The notes: generated by a model not told the origin, from the sequence alone. Numbered from the stretch's first letter, positions 53,409 to 62,057 are shown. The stretch is 64,000 bases of DNA from Comamonadaceae bacterium ALPHA2B (GCA_005503065.1 SCOE01000004.1:124001-188000); one strand, 5' to 3'. Program-made: numbers and translations.

Positions 53409-54164
53409 ATGAAAAAACTGATCCTCACGTTGATCGCGGCGCTCGGCATCGTCACGGGTGCGCAGGCGGCCGAAGGCGGCATCGCCTGGGACAAGGCCCC
53501 CAACCGCACGAACGACCTGGCGTCGCTGCAGAACGGCGCCAAGCTGTTCGTCAACTACTGCCTCAACTGCCACTCGGCCGCGTTCATGCGCTACAACCGG
53601 CTGCAGGACATCGGCCTGACCGAGCAGCAGATCAAGGACAACCTTCTGTTCACGACCGACAAGGTCGGCGAGACCATGAAGGCGAACATCGAGCCGCGCC
53701 AGGCCAAGGAATGGTTCGGCGGCGTGCCGCCCGACCTGACCCTGGTGGCGCGTTCGCGCGCCGGCCATGGTGGCACGGGCGCCGACTACCTCTACACCTA
53801 CCTGCGCACTTTCTACCGCGACGACACCAAGGCCACCGGCTGGAACAACCTCGCGTTCCCGAGCGTGGGCATGCCCAACGTGCTGTGGGAGCTGCAGGGC
53901 GACCGCCGCCCGGTGTACGACAAGGTGGAGCAGCATGGCCACGAGACCGAGGTGCTCAAGGGCTGGGAGCAAGTGACGCCCGGCACGATGACGCCCCTGC
54001 AGTTCGACCAGGCCGTCGGCGACCTGGTGAACTACATGCAGTGGATGGCCGAGCCGGCACAGAACACGCGCATCCGCGTGGGCGTGTGGGTGCTGCTGTT
54101 TCTGGCGATGGCCCTGGTGTTCGTCTGGCGCCTGAATGCGGCGTATTGGAAAGAAGTGAAATAG
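53409..54164 (+). CDS. petC: Cytochrome c1 of the bc1 complex
   Basis: A 251-residue periplasmic cytochrome with a cleaved signal (ends AQA, residue 20), covalent heme at CLNCH (Cys51, Cys54, His55), the axial-methionine region SVGMPNVLWELQG and a C-terminal membrane anchor (VGVWVLLFLAMALVFVWRL). It passes electrons from the Rieske centre to soluble cytochrome c. Ends the pet operon; a terminator follows. Confidence 0.97.
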   Translation: MKKLILTLIAALGIVTGAQAAEGGIAWDKAPNRTNDLASLQNGAKLFVNYCLNCHSAAFMRYNRLQDIGLTEQQIKDNLLFTTDKVGETMKANIEPRQAKEWFGGVPPDLTLVARSRAGHGGTGADYLYTYLRTFYRDDTKATGWNNLAFPSVGMPNVLWELQGDRRPVYDKVEQHGHETEVLKGWEQVTPGTMTPLQFDQAVGDLVNYMQWMAEPAQNTRIRVGVWVLLFLAMALVFVWRLNAAYWKEVK

Positions 54165-54206
54165 ATGCGAGCGCGGTCCGCTGGCCGGACCCGCGTCCTT
54201 CCTCGG

Positions 54207-54247
54207 GAGTGGGATGCCATCCATGCATCCCACTCTTTTTGATTTTT
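54207..54247 (+). terminator. Rho-independent terminator after petABC
   Basis: Perfect 11-base arms GAGTGGGATGC (54207-54217) and GCATCCCACTC (54225-54235), seven-base loop, then T-tracts. Confidence 0.9.
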
Positions 54248-54261
54248 AGGAGCCTTTCGCC

Positions 54262-54873
54262 ATGATGGTGCTGTATTCCGGAACGACCTGTCCCTTCTCC
54301 CACCGCTGCCGCTTCGTGCTGTTCGAGAAGGGCATGGACTTCGAGATCCGCGACGTCGATCTGTACAACAAGCCCGAAGACATCAGCGTGATGAACCCGT
54401 ACGGCCAGGTGCCGATCCTGGTCGAGCGCGACCTGATCCTGTACGAGTCGAACATCATCAACGAGTACATCGACGAGCGCTTCCCGCACCCGCAGCTGAT
54501 GCCCGGCGACCCGGTCGACCGCGCCCGCGTGCGCCTGTTCCTGCTCAATTTCGAGAAGGAACTCTTCGTCCACGTGTCCACGCTGGAGAACCGCAGCGCC
54601 AAGGGCAACGACAAGGCGCTCGAGAAAGCCCGCTCGCACATCCGCGACCGGCTGACGCAGCTGGCGCCGGTGTTCCTCAAGAACAAGTACATGCTGGGCG
54701 AGAACTTCTCGATGCTCGACGTCGCCATCGCGCCGCTGCTGTGGCGCCTGGACTACTACGGCATCGACCTGAGCAAGAACGCCGCCCCGCTGCTCAAGTA
54801 TGCCGAGCGCATCTTCTCGCGCCCCGCGTACATCGAGGCGCTGACCCCGTCCGAAAAGGTGATGCGCAAGTAA
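54262..54873 (+). CDS. sspA: Stringent starvation protein A
   Basis: A 203-residue GST-fold protein that binds RNA polymerase and adjusts transcription under starvation and acid stress. The thioredoxin-like N-terminus (LYSGTTCPFSHRCRFVLFEKGMDFEIRDVD), NPYGQVPILVERDLILYESNIINEYIDERFPHP and the helical C-domain are typical. AGGAG lies nine bases before the ATG; a second ATG follows at once. petABC-sspA-sspB is the usual order. Confidence 0.95.
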   Translation: MMVLYSGTTCPFSHRCRFVLFEKGMDFEIRDVDLYNKPEDISVMNPYGQVPILVERDLILYESNIINEYIDERFPHPQLMPGDPVDRARVRLFLLNFEKELFVHVSTLENRSAKGNDKALEKARSHIRDRLTQLAPVFLKNKYMLGENFSMLDVAIAPLLWRLDYYGIDLSKNAAPLLKYAERIFSRPAYIEALTPSEKVMRK

Positions 54874-54903
54874 CCCGTCCGATCGAGCCGTTTCGCTGCC
54901 ACC

Positions 54904-55431
54904 ATGATCAACGCACTCGAGTCGTCTTCGCTGCGGCCCTATCTCATCCGCGCCCTCTACGAATGGTGCACGGACCACGGGTTCACGCCCTACGTGGCGG
55001 TGCAGGTCGACGATTCGGTGCAGGTGCCGCGCGAATACGTCAAGAACGGCGAGATCGTGCTCAACATCAGCTACGACGCCACCAGCGCGTTGAAGCTGGG
55101 CAACGAGTTCATCGAGTTCAAGGCCCGCTTCGCGGGCACGGCACGCGACATCCTCGTGCCCGTGGGGCGCGTGGTGGCCATCTATGCGCGCGAGAGCGGG
55201 CAGGGCATGGCCTTCCCCGCGCCGCTGCCGGGCGAGCCGGGTGCGGCCGCCAAGGCGCCTCCGCTGCGGGACGCCTCGCGCGGCAACAACGATGGCGAGG
55301 CGCGCGTGGTGCACCTTGTCACCGACGGCGAGGAGACCGCCGCCGTCGATGCTCCGTCCGACGCGCCTGACGACGAGCCGCCGCGTCCGTCGGGCGGCGG
55401 TGCGCGTCCCGCGCTCAAGCGGGTCAAGTAG
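54904..55431 (+). CDS. sspB: ClpXP protease specificity-enhancing factor SspB
   Basis: A 175-residue adaptor that delivers ssrA-tagged proteins to ClpXP. The tag-binding domain (residues 1-105: RPYLIRALYEWCTDHGFTPYV, GEIVLNISYDATSALKLGNE, VPVGRVVAIYARE) is followed by a long disordered acidic linker. The C-terminal peptide ending ALKRVK is the ClpX-docking tail. Confidence 0.95.
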   Translation: MINALESSSLRPYLIRALYEWCTDHGFTPYVAVQVDDSVQVPREYVKNGEIVLNISYDATSALKLGNEFIEFKARFAGTARDILVPVGRVVAIYARESGQGMAFPAPLPGEPGAAAKAPPLRDASRGNNDGEARVVHLVTDGEETAAVDAPSDAPDDEPPRPSGGGARPALKRVK

Positions 55432-55471
55432 CCGCGACAACAACAGCGGCGGCCCAGCCGCGGTCGCTGGC

Positions 55472-55477
55472 TAGAAT
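55472..55477 (+). promoter_or_regulatory. -10-like element of tRNA-Thr
   Basis: TAGAAT nine bases before the tRNA 5' end; surrounding sequence is GC-rich and no -35 stands out. Confidence 0.45.
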
Positions 55478-55486
55478 CCGTTTCGC

Positions 55487-55562
55487 GCCGCTTTAGCTCA
55501 GTTGGTAGAGCACCCGCCTTGTAAGCGGTAGGTCGTCAGTTCGATTCCGACAAGCGGCACCA
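55487..55562 (+). tRNA. tRNA-Thr (anticodon UGU)
   Basis: A 76-base tRNA with encoded CCA. Acceptor GCCGCTT pairs with AAGCGGC; the D arm, anticodon loop CTTGTAA (anticodon TGT at its centre, reading ACA), and T loop TTCGATT are all present. Pair 27-43 would be C with U, a mismatch; the A52-C62 oddity also occurs in E. coli tRNA-Thr as I recall. It marks the change from core genes to the accessory region. Confidence 0.97.
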
Positions 55563-55566
55563 AATC

Positions 55567-55607
55567 AAAGCCCGGTCACGTCAACGACGTCCGGGCTTTT
55601 TCTTTTT
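55567..55607 (+). terminator. Terminator after tRNA-Thr
   Basis: AAAGCCCGG (55567-55575) with CCGGGCTTT (55591-55599) and an inner ACGTC/GACGT stem, followed by a T-rich run. Confidence 0.85.
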
Positions 55608-55612
55608 CATTC

Positions 55613-55925
55613 TGGCTCCTGGGCGGCGTTCCTGTCCGAATCGGTGCTGGCCGATGGTGGGTCAGCGATGCGCCAACAGGCGCGAGCCCTCGGGTGATCG
55701 GGCGAGCGGTCCGACTGCAGCATGCGCCGGGCGCGGCGGTGGGGATGGCCAGCGCTGCTGGCGTTCGTCGCAGAGCGTCAGCTCTCGTCGGTGCGTTGGT
55801 CCCGACCTGACGACCGTTGAGCGGGCTTGGGTGGACGGGTATCCGCGGCTGAAGCTGCAGTTCCGGAGGTACGAGATTCACCAAGGCGGCGGCGCTGGGC
55901 GGTGTTCGAGCCGCTGCGCTCGAAT
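55613..55925. other. Gene-free stretch between tRNA-Thr and the catabolic operon
   Basis: About 310 bases without a recognisable gene. Short open frames exist on both strands but none has a known motif or a ribosome site. No integrase remnant, no second copy of the tRNA 3' end and no insertion-sequence end could be made out. It may be decayed sequence at an island boundary. Confidence 0.5.
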
Positions 55926-57461
55926 TCAGATCAGCAACTCGATGAGGAAGGGCTCCGGGCGCGAAAAGCTTGTGCGCAGCAGGTCGGCACATTCCTCCAA
56001 AGTCGCAGCACGTGCCGCCTCGACGCCCATGCCCCCGGCCAGACGCACCCAATCCAAATCGGGGCGCCCTAGATCGAGCATCTGCATCGCGGTGGCGCCT
56101 GGTTCGGTGCCCACAGCCCGGTACTCGCCAATCAGGATGTTGTATTTGCGATTGCTCAGGATGATCGTGGTGCAGGGCAACTGTTCACGCGCTTGGGTCC
56201 ACAACGCCTGGAGCGAATACATGGCCGAGCCGTCGGCTTGCAGGCTGATCACCCGCCGCCCCGGCGCGCCCATCGCGGCACCCGTGGCCATTGGCAGGCC
56301 CAGGCCGATGGCCCCACCGGTTTGGTGCAGCCAGTCGTGCGCTGCGGCGCCGTGGGTGTGCGGATAGAAGCCACGGCCATACGAGACGCTTTCGTCGCAG
56401 ATGATGGCTTGATCGGGCAGGACGGCGGCCAGCGTGCGGGCCAAGCCTTCAGGCGTCGATGCGCCCTGCACAATGCCCGGACGTTCCGCTTGTGGCGGCA
56501 GTTCCAGTGCAGGCGCGGCTAGCGCTTCGGCCAGAGCCCGTAGCGCGCCGACGACATCCTGGTCCGGCCGCGCCAACACGAGTATTTCGGCGTCCGGCGC
56601 GACAAGCGAGGAGGGCTTTCCGGGATACGCGAAGAACGCGACGGGCGAAAGAGCGCCGGCGAGCACGATGCGTTGGTACTGGGCGAGCACCTTGAGTGAG
56701 GCGTCGACGCTATAGGGCATGCGCTCGAGCGCGAGACGCCCCTGGCCGCGCTCGACGCGCCCGACTGCGTATTCGGCAAGCAGCGCCGCTTCCGTCTTCT
56801 GCGCAATGCGCCCAGCCAAGCCTTGTCCTTCCGCGAGCAGGGCATCGCCTCCAAGCAGGACGAGTGTCTTCGTGGCCCTATCCCGCAGCGCGCGAGCGCA
56901 GTTATCGACAGCCAAGGGGTCCGCCGCGAGCGGCGCGAGGGGGGGCAGCGGAGCCGCCACGACGCCACCTGCGTCCCATGACACGTCCGAAGGCAGAATC
57001 AGCGTGGCGATCCGGGCGGTCTGTGCAATCTGCAGCGCAGTCATTGCGTCCTGCGCGACCGCGGACGCGGAGCTGCTCGTCCTGACCCAGTGCGAGGTTG
57101 CGCGGGCAATACCCTGCGTGTCGGTCGTGAGCGCTGCATCGTATTGGCGATGGTAGGTCGCTTGGTCGCCGACGATATTCAGGATGCCGCTGCGAGCACG
57201 GCGTGCGTTGTGCAAGTTGGCGAAGCCGTTGGCGAGACCTGGACCGCAGTGCAGCAAGGTACAGGCCGGCTTGCGTGCCATGCGCCAGAATCCGTCGGCC
57301 ATTCCGGTGACGGCGTTCTCCTGAAGACCCAGCACGCACCGGATGCCGGGAAGTTCATCCAGGGCAGCAACGAAATGCATTTCGCTCGTTCCAGGATTGG
57401 CGAAGCAGGTGTCGATGCCTGACGCAATGAGCGATTTGACGAGGCTTTGCGCGCCCGTCAT
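55926..57461 (-). CDS. Thiamine diphosphate-dependent enzyme, acetolactate synthase/benzoylformate decarboxylase-like
   Basis: A 511-residue ThDP enzyme. The N-terminal PYR domain has FANPGTSEMHFVAALDE and the catalytic Glu48 (CVLGLQENAVTGMADGF). The C-terminal PP domain has the metal motif ADGSAMYSLQ ... SNRKYN, with Ala replacing the first Gly of the usual GDG. Relatives are annotated acetolactate synthase large subunit, but no small subunit is near and many act as 2-oxoacid decarboxylases. Start uncertain: 57461 has GGTGG upstream and the family N-terminus; 57500 and 57521 are in frame. Last gene of the operon. Confidence 0.82.
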   Translation of the reverse strand: MTGAQSLVKSLIASGIDTCFANPGTSEMHFVAALDELPGIRCVLGLQENAVTGMADGFWRMARKPACTLLHCGPGLANGFANLHNARRARSGILNIVGDQATYHRQYDAALTTDTQGIARATSHWVRTSSSASAVAQDAMTALQIAQTARIATLILPSDVSWDAGGVVAAPLPPLAPLAADPLAVDNCARALRDRATKTLVLLGGDALLAEGQGLAGRIAQKTEAALLAEYAVGRVERGQGRLALERMPYSVDASLKVLAQYQRIVLAGALSPVAFFAYPGKPSSLVAPDAEILVLARPDQDVVGALRALAEALAAPALELPPQAERPGIVQGASTPEGLARTLAAVLPDQAIICDESVSYGRGFYPHTHGAAAHDWLHQTGGAIGLGLPMATGAAMGAPGRRVISLQADGSAMYSLQALWTQAREQLPCTTIILSNRKYNILIGEYRAVGTEPGATAMQMLDLGRPDLDWVRLAGGMGVEAARAATLEECADLLRTSFSRPEPFLIELLI

Positions 57462-57538
57462 GGCGCCAGATCCACCAGGATTGAATGCGGTCGATGTCAT
57501 ATCGGAGAGAGCGCGGAGCATGTGCCGCCCGGGGGGGT

Positions 57539-58243
57539 CTATCCGGTAAGCCTCTCGAGTTGTGCGAGCCCTTGCCGCACACATGAGAAGTTGGACGAGA
57601 ACACAGGAATGCCCAGTGCATCTCGGAGACCGGACAGGATTTCTGCGGTCGGCAGCTGGGCGCATGCGACAAATAGTCCGTCGCAGCTATCGTCCACCGT
57701 GCGCAGGGCCATGTCGCGCACCTGTGAAGCTTCGATGCGACAAAGCGTGTCGACCGAATCGGCATGGAAGCTGTCGAAGCGCACCACTTTGAATCCCTCT
57801 TCAGCCAGATAGGCCTTGAGCTGCGTATTGAGCCCGTCTTGATAGGGCGTCACAAGTGCAATCCGCTTGAGACCTGCCTCACGCAGCGTGAGGGCCATCG
57901 AATGCGCTGTCGTGGCGACACGCTTGCGTGTCAAGGCACGCAGGTCATCCGCCAGATCCCGGTCGGCCGAGGGACCACCTATGAATCCCGCTGCGGTACA
58001 GCCGTAGAGCACGATGTCGACGCCCGAATCTCTGAAGTCCTCGGCGAGTTCCAGTGCACGCTGGTTGTAGTGTGGAAGCGTCTGAACCGTCATGAGCTCG
58101 GCACTGCGTGGAATCTTGGCCACACGCACAGTCGAGCGCGGAGGCAGCCATTGAACAATCTCGCGCTCGAAGGTTGTATTGTTGGCCGGAACCATCAGGC
58201 CGACATGGACCGGTGTGGCCCCAGAGCCTCGATCCGCGCTCAT
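57539..58243 (-). CDS. Asp/Glu racemase superfamily protein, maleate isomerase/arylmalonate decarboxylase-like
   Basis: A 234-residue protein. The N-terminal HVGLMVPANNTTFEREI and the two active-site cysteines Cys82 (LYGCTAAGF) and Cys194 (VACAQLPTAEIL) match maleate cis-trans isomerase and arylmalonate decarboxylase relatives, which act on dicarboxylic acids without cofactor. Isomerisation versus decarboxylation cannot be decided here. Its ATG overlaps the preceding receptor gene stop by four bases. Confidence 0.82.
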   Translation of the reverse strand: MSADRGSGATPVHVGLMVPANNTTFEREIVQWLPPRSTVRVAKIPRSAELMTVQTLPHYNQRALELAEDFRDSGVDIVLYGCTAAGFIGGPSADRDLADDLRALTRKRVATTAHSMALTLREAGLKRIALVTPYQDGLNTQLKAYLAEEGFKVVRFDSFHADSVDTLCRIEASQVRDMALRTVDDSCDGLFVACAQLPTAEILSGLRDALGIPVFSSNFSCVRQGLAQLERLTG

Positions 58244-59226
58244 TGCCTTGGAATTCCTGCTTCGGCCACGACGTGCGCCCACTTGTCCATGTCCGCTTGG
58301 AGAATGGCGCTGAACTTCTCGGGACTGCCGCCGATCGGGTCGATGTCGTAGTTGGCCAGCTGCTCGCGAACTTCATGGAGGTCCATGACCTGCTGGATCG
58401 CTGCGTTCAGGGCAGAGATAGTCTGCGCAGGCGTGCCTGCGGGCGCCAGCAGGCCGTTGTGGCCCACGATATCGAAGCTTGGTACACCGGCCTCCGCAAT
58501 GGGCGGCACACTGGGAAGTCCCGGAGTCCTTTTCAGGCCGGATACGCCCATCGCCCGATACTTGCCCGCATTGATCTGCGGCATCGCGGTGATGACCGTG
58601 TCGAAGAAGAACTGGACTTCTCCCGAGAGCAAGGCTGTCGCTGCCTGAGGCACCGATTTGTAGGGAATCTGTACCGCCTGTATGTTTGCCATGCGGCAGA
58701 ACGCGCTCGCCGCAAGATGTCCGAGGCTTCCCTCGCCGACGGTCGCGTAGTTGATCTTGCCGGGCTGCTTGCGGCAAATATCCAGCAGTTCCCCGACGGA
58801 GCGTGCCGGGAAGGCTGCGTTTACGACGAGGACCAGATTCACGGTCGCAACGGCAATGACGGGCGTGAAGTCCTTGCGTGTGTCGTAAGGAAGCATGGTG
58901 TAGAGGCTCGGGTTGACCGAATGGCTGGGAAAAGCCATGAGGAGCGTCGTACCGTCTGGCGTGGCACGCGCAACCAGCTCGGTGCCAACGATGCCTCCCG
59001 AGCCCAGTCGGTTGTCCACGATGGCGGGCACACCGGTGGAATCCGTGAGCCTTTGTCCGATCAGGCGTGCAAGGATGTCTACCAAGCCGCCTGGGCCGCT
59101 GGGCACCACGATGCGGATTGGGCGCGTGGGAAAGCCAGGAGGAGCGGCGGCGCCGGCGGTCAGAGGCGCGCCGATGCTCGAGGCGAGCAACACTGTCGCG
59201 TGACGACGGTTGAGCCGTCTGTTCAT
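58240..59226 (-). CDS. Bug-family tripartite tricarboxylate transporter receptor (first)
   Basis: A 328-residue periplasmic solute-binding protein of the TctC/Bug family. The signal peptide carries Arg7-Arg8 (LNRRHATVLLASS). Mature hallmarks are FPTRPIRIVVPSGPGGLVDILARLI, LGSGGIVGTELVARATPDG, NYATVGEGSLGHLA and VPSFDIVGHNGLLAPAGTP. Bug proteins bind carboxylates or aromatics. No TctA/TctB membrane genes are in the window. Four-base overlaps on both sides place it firmly in the operon. Confidence 0.9.
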   Translation of the reverse strand: MNRRLNRRHATVLLASSIGAPLTAGAAAPPGFPTRPIRIVVPSGPGGLVDILARLIGQRLTDSTGVPAIVDNRLGSGGIVGTELVARATPDGTTLLMAFPSHSVNPSLYTMLPYDTRKDFTPVIAVATVNLVLVVNAAFPARSVGELLDICRKQPGKINYATVGEGSLGHLAASAFCRMANIQAVQIPYKSVPQAATALLSGEVQFFFDTVITAMPQINAGKYRAMGVSGLKRTPGLPSVPPIAEAGVPSFDIVGHNGLLAPAGTPAQTISALNAAIQQVMDLHEVREQLANYDIDPIGGSPEKFSAILQADMDKWAHVVAEAGIPRQ

Positions 59227-60059
59227 GCGCTGGCCTCCACTGCCGCGCGCGCCCAATCCATCTGGCTGTGGATCGCGTCGCGGATCATTTCCGAATCAAT
59301 GCCGGTGAACAGCATGCTGCACGCTCCCGCTGCGCGCAGCTCGCGCTGGTAGGCGGCATCACGTAACCCGCCGGCCGCGAAGTGCTTTCCATGCTTCGCG
59401 CAGGCCTCGATGCCCGATCGGTAGGCTTCACGCATCCGGGGGTGCCGGTAGTCACCGGGGATGCCCATGTCGGCGGACAGATCGTTGGATCCGATCATCA
59501 CGACATCGACGCCCGGCACCGCGGCGATCTCCGCGGCGTTCGCCACGCCGCGCTCGGTCTCGATCAACACAATCACCATGGCTGCGCTGTCGCTGAGTTG
59601 GTTGTGGTCGGGAGGTGGAACCTTGCGCATGCCGAAGATCGGGACAGCACCGATCTGCGAGCGCTCGCCCCGCGGTGCGAAGCGGCAAGCGCGCGCCAGG
59701 TCTGCCGCTTGTTCAGCCGTCTCGACACGGGGCGTCATGATCCCGAGCGCGCCGCCATCGAGCACGCGTCCAATCACTCCGTACTCTCGCTCGGGGATGC
59801 GCACGATGGGCGTCATTCCCAGCGACAAAGCCATGGAGGACATCTGCGCACAGACGTCCAGTGACATTGCGCTGTGTTCCAGATCCATCCAGATCAGGTG
59901 GTACCCGGCAGCGTTGGTCATGAGGACAATGTCGGTCGTTCGGGCATTGCGAATGCCGAAGCCGTAGACCATCTCGCCGTTGTCGAGCATTTGGAGAACC
60001 TTGCCTCGACCTTTTGTCACGAGAGAAGGATGAAGCAGGAAGCGGGATGCATCAGTCAT
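59223..60059 (-). CDS. HpcH/HpaI family aldolase
   Basis: A 278-residue class II (metal-dependent) aldolase of the HpcH/citrate lyase superfamily, which typically cleaves 4-hydroxy-2-oxoacids to pyruvate and an aldehyde or oxoacid. WMDLEHSAMSLD, GGALGIMTPRVETAEQA, VLIETERGVANAAEIAAVPGVDVVMIGSNDLSADMG hold the metal and substrate residues. Its role here may be the final cleavage of the pathway product. The stop overlaps the Bug gene by four bases. Confidence 0.87.
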   Translation of the reverse strand: MTDASRFLLHPSLVTKGRGKVLQMLDNGEMVYGFGIRNARTTDIVLMTNAAGYHLIWMDLEHSAMSLDVCAQMSSMALSLGMTPIVRIPEREYGVIGRVLDGGALGIMTPRVETAEQAADLARACRFAPRGERSQIGAVPIFGMRKVPPPDHNQLSDSAAMVIVLIETERGVANAAEIAAVPGVDVVMIGSNDLSADMGIPGDYRHPRMREAYRSGIEACAKHGKHFAAGGLRDAAYQRELRAAGACSMLFTGIDSEMIRDAIHSQMDWARAAVEASA

Positions 60060-60080
60060 GTCAGGGTGTCCTGCGATGAG

Positions 60081-61043
60081 TCATTCCGCCTGGATCGGTG
60101 ACAACTTGGTAAGGTTCGCCCAGCGTGAGAAGTCCGCGCGTATCGTGGCGTCAAACTGTTCGGGCGTTCCGCCCACAGCCATCACACCAATAGACGCCAG
60201 TTGCGCCTGGATAGCCGGTTCGGCAAGGATCTTGTTCACGGCCGTGTTGAGGCGGTCGACGATTGGCCGCGGCAAACCCTTGGGGCCAGCCAGTCCGGTG
60301 AAGTTCATTACGGTGAAGTCCTTCACGCCGAGCTCGGCAAATGTCGGTACGTCGGCCAACGCCTTCCATCGCGTCGGAGAAGTAACGGCGAGGATGCGGA
60401 TGCGGCCGGCCTTCACCTGCCCCATGACCGTGCTGGCCTGATCGAAGAAGCTGTCGGTCTCCCCCGACATGACCGAGGATCGTGCCGGGCCTGCACCCTT
60501 GTAGGGAACGACCATGAATCTCGACCCCGTCTGTCGTTGGAAAAGCTCGCTAACCAGATGGTTGGAGCTACCGTTGCCTGCGTTGGACTGCGACACACGA
60601 GCGGGGCGGCTGCGCGCATCCTGCAGCAGATCATCGACGCTCCGATACCGCCCGTTCTCCTTGACCAGAAGAACGAACGGCGTCTCCTGGATGTTGATGA
60701 TTGGCGTGCGGCCGTCGAGCGGGTCAACGGGCCACGGCTTCATGACGTTTGGTCCAACGCTCATGGTGCTGTTTGAAGCGACCATCAGCGTGTAGCCATC
60801 GGGAGAGGCCCGAAGCGCCACTGCGGCGCCGATCTTTCCGCCTGCGCCCCCATGGTTCTCGATGACAAAGGGTTGTCCGAGCTCAGCCGCCAGTGCAGGA
60901 CCGATGATGCGCGCCGTCAGGTCGATGTTTCCCCCGGGCGAGCCAGGCGCGATCAGCTTGACGGGTCGATCGGGATACGTCTGCGCCGAGGCGGCGAGGC
61001 CCAGAGTGACCCCGAGCAAAGTCGCAATGACGCAGCGCATCAT
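60081..61043 (-). CDS. Bug-family tripartite tricarboxylate transporter receptor (second)
   Basis: A 320-residue periplasmic receptor with a standard Sec signal ending ASAQ (residue 21). YPDRPVKLIAPGSPGGNIDLTARII, GAGGKIGAAVALRASPDGYTL, NAGNGSSNHLVSELF and PTFAELGVKDF are family hallmarks. It differs clearly from the other Bug protein of the operon, so the two probably bind different compounds. ATGA overlap with the amidohydrolase; 21 bases to the aldolase. Confidence 0.9.
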   Translation of the reverse strand: MMRCVIATLLGVTLGLAASAQTYPDRPVKLIAPGSPGGNIDLTARIIGPALAAELGQPFVIENHGGAGGKIGAAVALRASPDGYTLMVASNSTMSVGPNVMKPWPVDPLDGRTPIINIQETPFVLLVKENGRYRSVDDLLQDARSRPARVSQSNAGNGSSNHLVSELFQRQTGSRFMVVPYKGAGPARSSVMSGETDSFFDQASTVMGQVKAGRIRILAVTSPTRWKALADVPTFAELGVKDFTVMNFTGLAGPKGLPRPIVDRLNTAVNKILAEPAIQAQLASIGVMAVGGTPEQFDATIRADFSRWANLTKLSPIQAE

Positions 61044-61951
61044 CTGCCACTCCCGGGGCCATTGAAGCCGTAGAGTCTGGCTGGGTTATCGACCAGAATC
61101 TTTTGGCGCACACGCTCCTCAGGGACCCACTCTGCAAACAAGTCCAAGAGTCGGCCATCATCGGGCATTCGCGATTTCACGCGAACATGGGGCCAGTCGG
61201 TGCCGTAAACGAGGCGATCGGGCGCTGCCTCGAGCAGCCGCTGGATGGTGGATTCGATGCCAGGGTAGGGGGGCTCGTCCAGTGTCAGGCGATAGGGCGC
61301 AGAGAGCTTCACCCAGGCGTTTCCATCACGCATCAGCCGGAGCAAGGCCTCGAAGCCCCGCGTCGTGCTGCCCTTGGCCAGCGGAACATACCCAAAGTGC
61401 CCAAAACATACGTCGACAGGAAAGTCCTTGAGACGCTGGTCGAGGTCGGAGAACTCGTCGACGTGCATGAGAAATTCAACATGCCAGCCGTGCGGCGCGA
61501 TGCGCTGGGCGAGCCGCCGCAGCAGATCGAAGTCCAGCACGCCGGCGTTGCGTTTGAGGTCGACGATATTGATGCGGATTCCGCGAATGCCACGCGTGTC
61601 GAGCTTGGCGATCATCGCATCGTCTGCGTCGAACGGAATCACAGCGATGCCGCGAAGACGATCAGGGTCAGCAGCGATGGCGTCCAGCATGCACTCGTTA
61701 TTGAAGCCGTAGACGCTGGGTTGCACCAGGACGGCGCGCGAGAAGCCTGCGACATCCAGCATATGCCCGTAGTCGCGAGGTAGGGCGTCAGACGGGAGAT
61801 ACAGGTTGTCTTCTATGAATTCGTAGGTTCGGCCGGGGCCGAATACGTGGGCATGCGTGTCGCACGACCTGGCCGGCAAGATGGCTTGCGGCGCTGTCGG
61901 GTTTGCCAGATGCGGCGCTGCGATCGGCGTCGCGGATGGCTCTGTACTCAT
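61040..61951 (-). CDS. Amidohydrolase family protein, 2-pyrone-4,6-dicarboxylate lactonase-like
   Basis: A 303-residue TIM-barrel hydrolase. The N-terminal CDTHAHVFGP (Asp31, His33, His35), HVDEF, CFGHFGYVPLAKG, KLSAPYR and C-terminal LVYGTDWPHVRVK are the pattern of 2-pyrone-4,6-dicarboxylate hydrolase (LigI) and relatives, which open lactones of dicarboxylates. First gene of the operon, with AAGGAG before the ATG, divergent from the LysR gene. Confidence 0.85.
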   Translation of the reverse strand: MSTEPSATPIAAPHLANPTAPQAILPARSCDTHAHVFGPGRTYEFIEDNLYLPSDALPRDYGHMLDVAGFSRAVLVQPSVYGFNNECMLDAIAADPDRLRGIAVIPFDADDAMIAKLDTRGIRGIRINIVDLKRNAGVLDFDLLRRLAQRIAPHGWHVEFLMHVDEFSDLDQRLKDFPVDVCFGHFGYVPLAKGSTTRGFEALLRLMRDGNAWVKLSAPYRLTLDEPPYPGIESTIQRLLEAAPDRLVYGTDWPHVRVKSRMPDDGRLLDLFAEWVPEERVRQKILVDNPARLYGFNGPGSGR

Positions 61952-61984
61952 CTTGTCTCCTTCGAGATTCGATCTAGTTTAGGA

Positions 61985-62009
61985 TCGAGCCGCCACCATA
62001 TCGACTCGA
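61985..62009. promoter_or_regulatory. Possible operator between the operon and lysR
   Basis: TCGAG (61985-61989), 15 bases, CTCGA (62005-62009): an interrupted palindrome in the 106-base divergent region, where a LysR-type regulator would be expected to bind. Weak by itself. Confidence 0.3.
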
Positions 62010-62057
62010 ATTGCTTGTGCCGGTTATCAAATTGGCTTGTGGCTTGGCGAGGTTAAG

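Noticed and set aside
55576-56367. Open frames on both strands in the gap after tRNA-Thr
   Set aside because: No recognisable domain; they run into the terminator or overlap the ThDP enzyme gene.
55926-57461. Biosynthetic acetolactate synthase ilvB
   Set aside because: No ilvN/ilvC nearby, catabolic neighbours and a variant metal motif; kept as a general ThDP enzyme.
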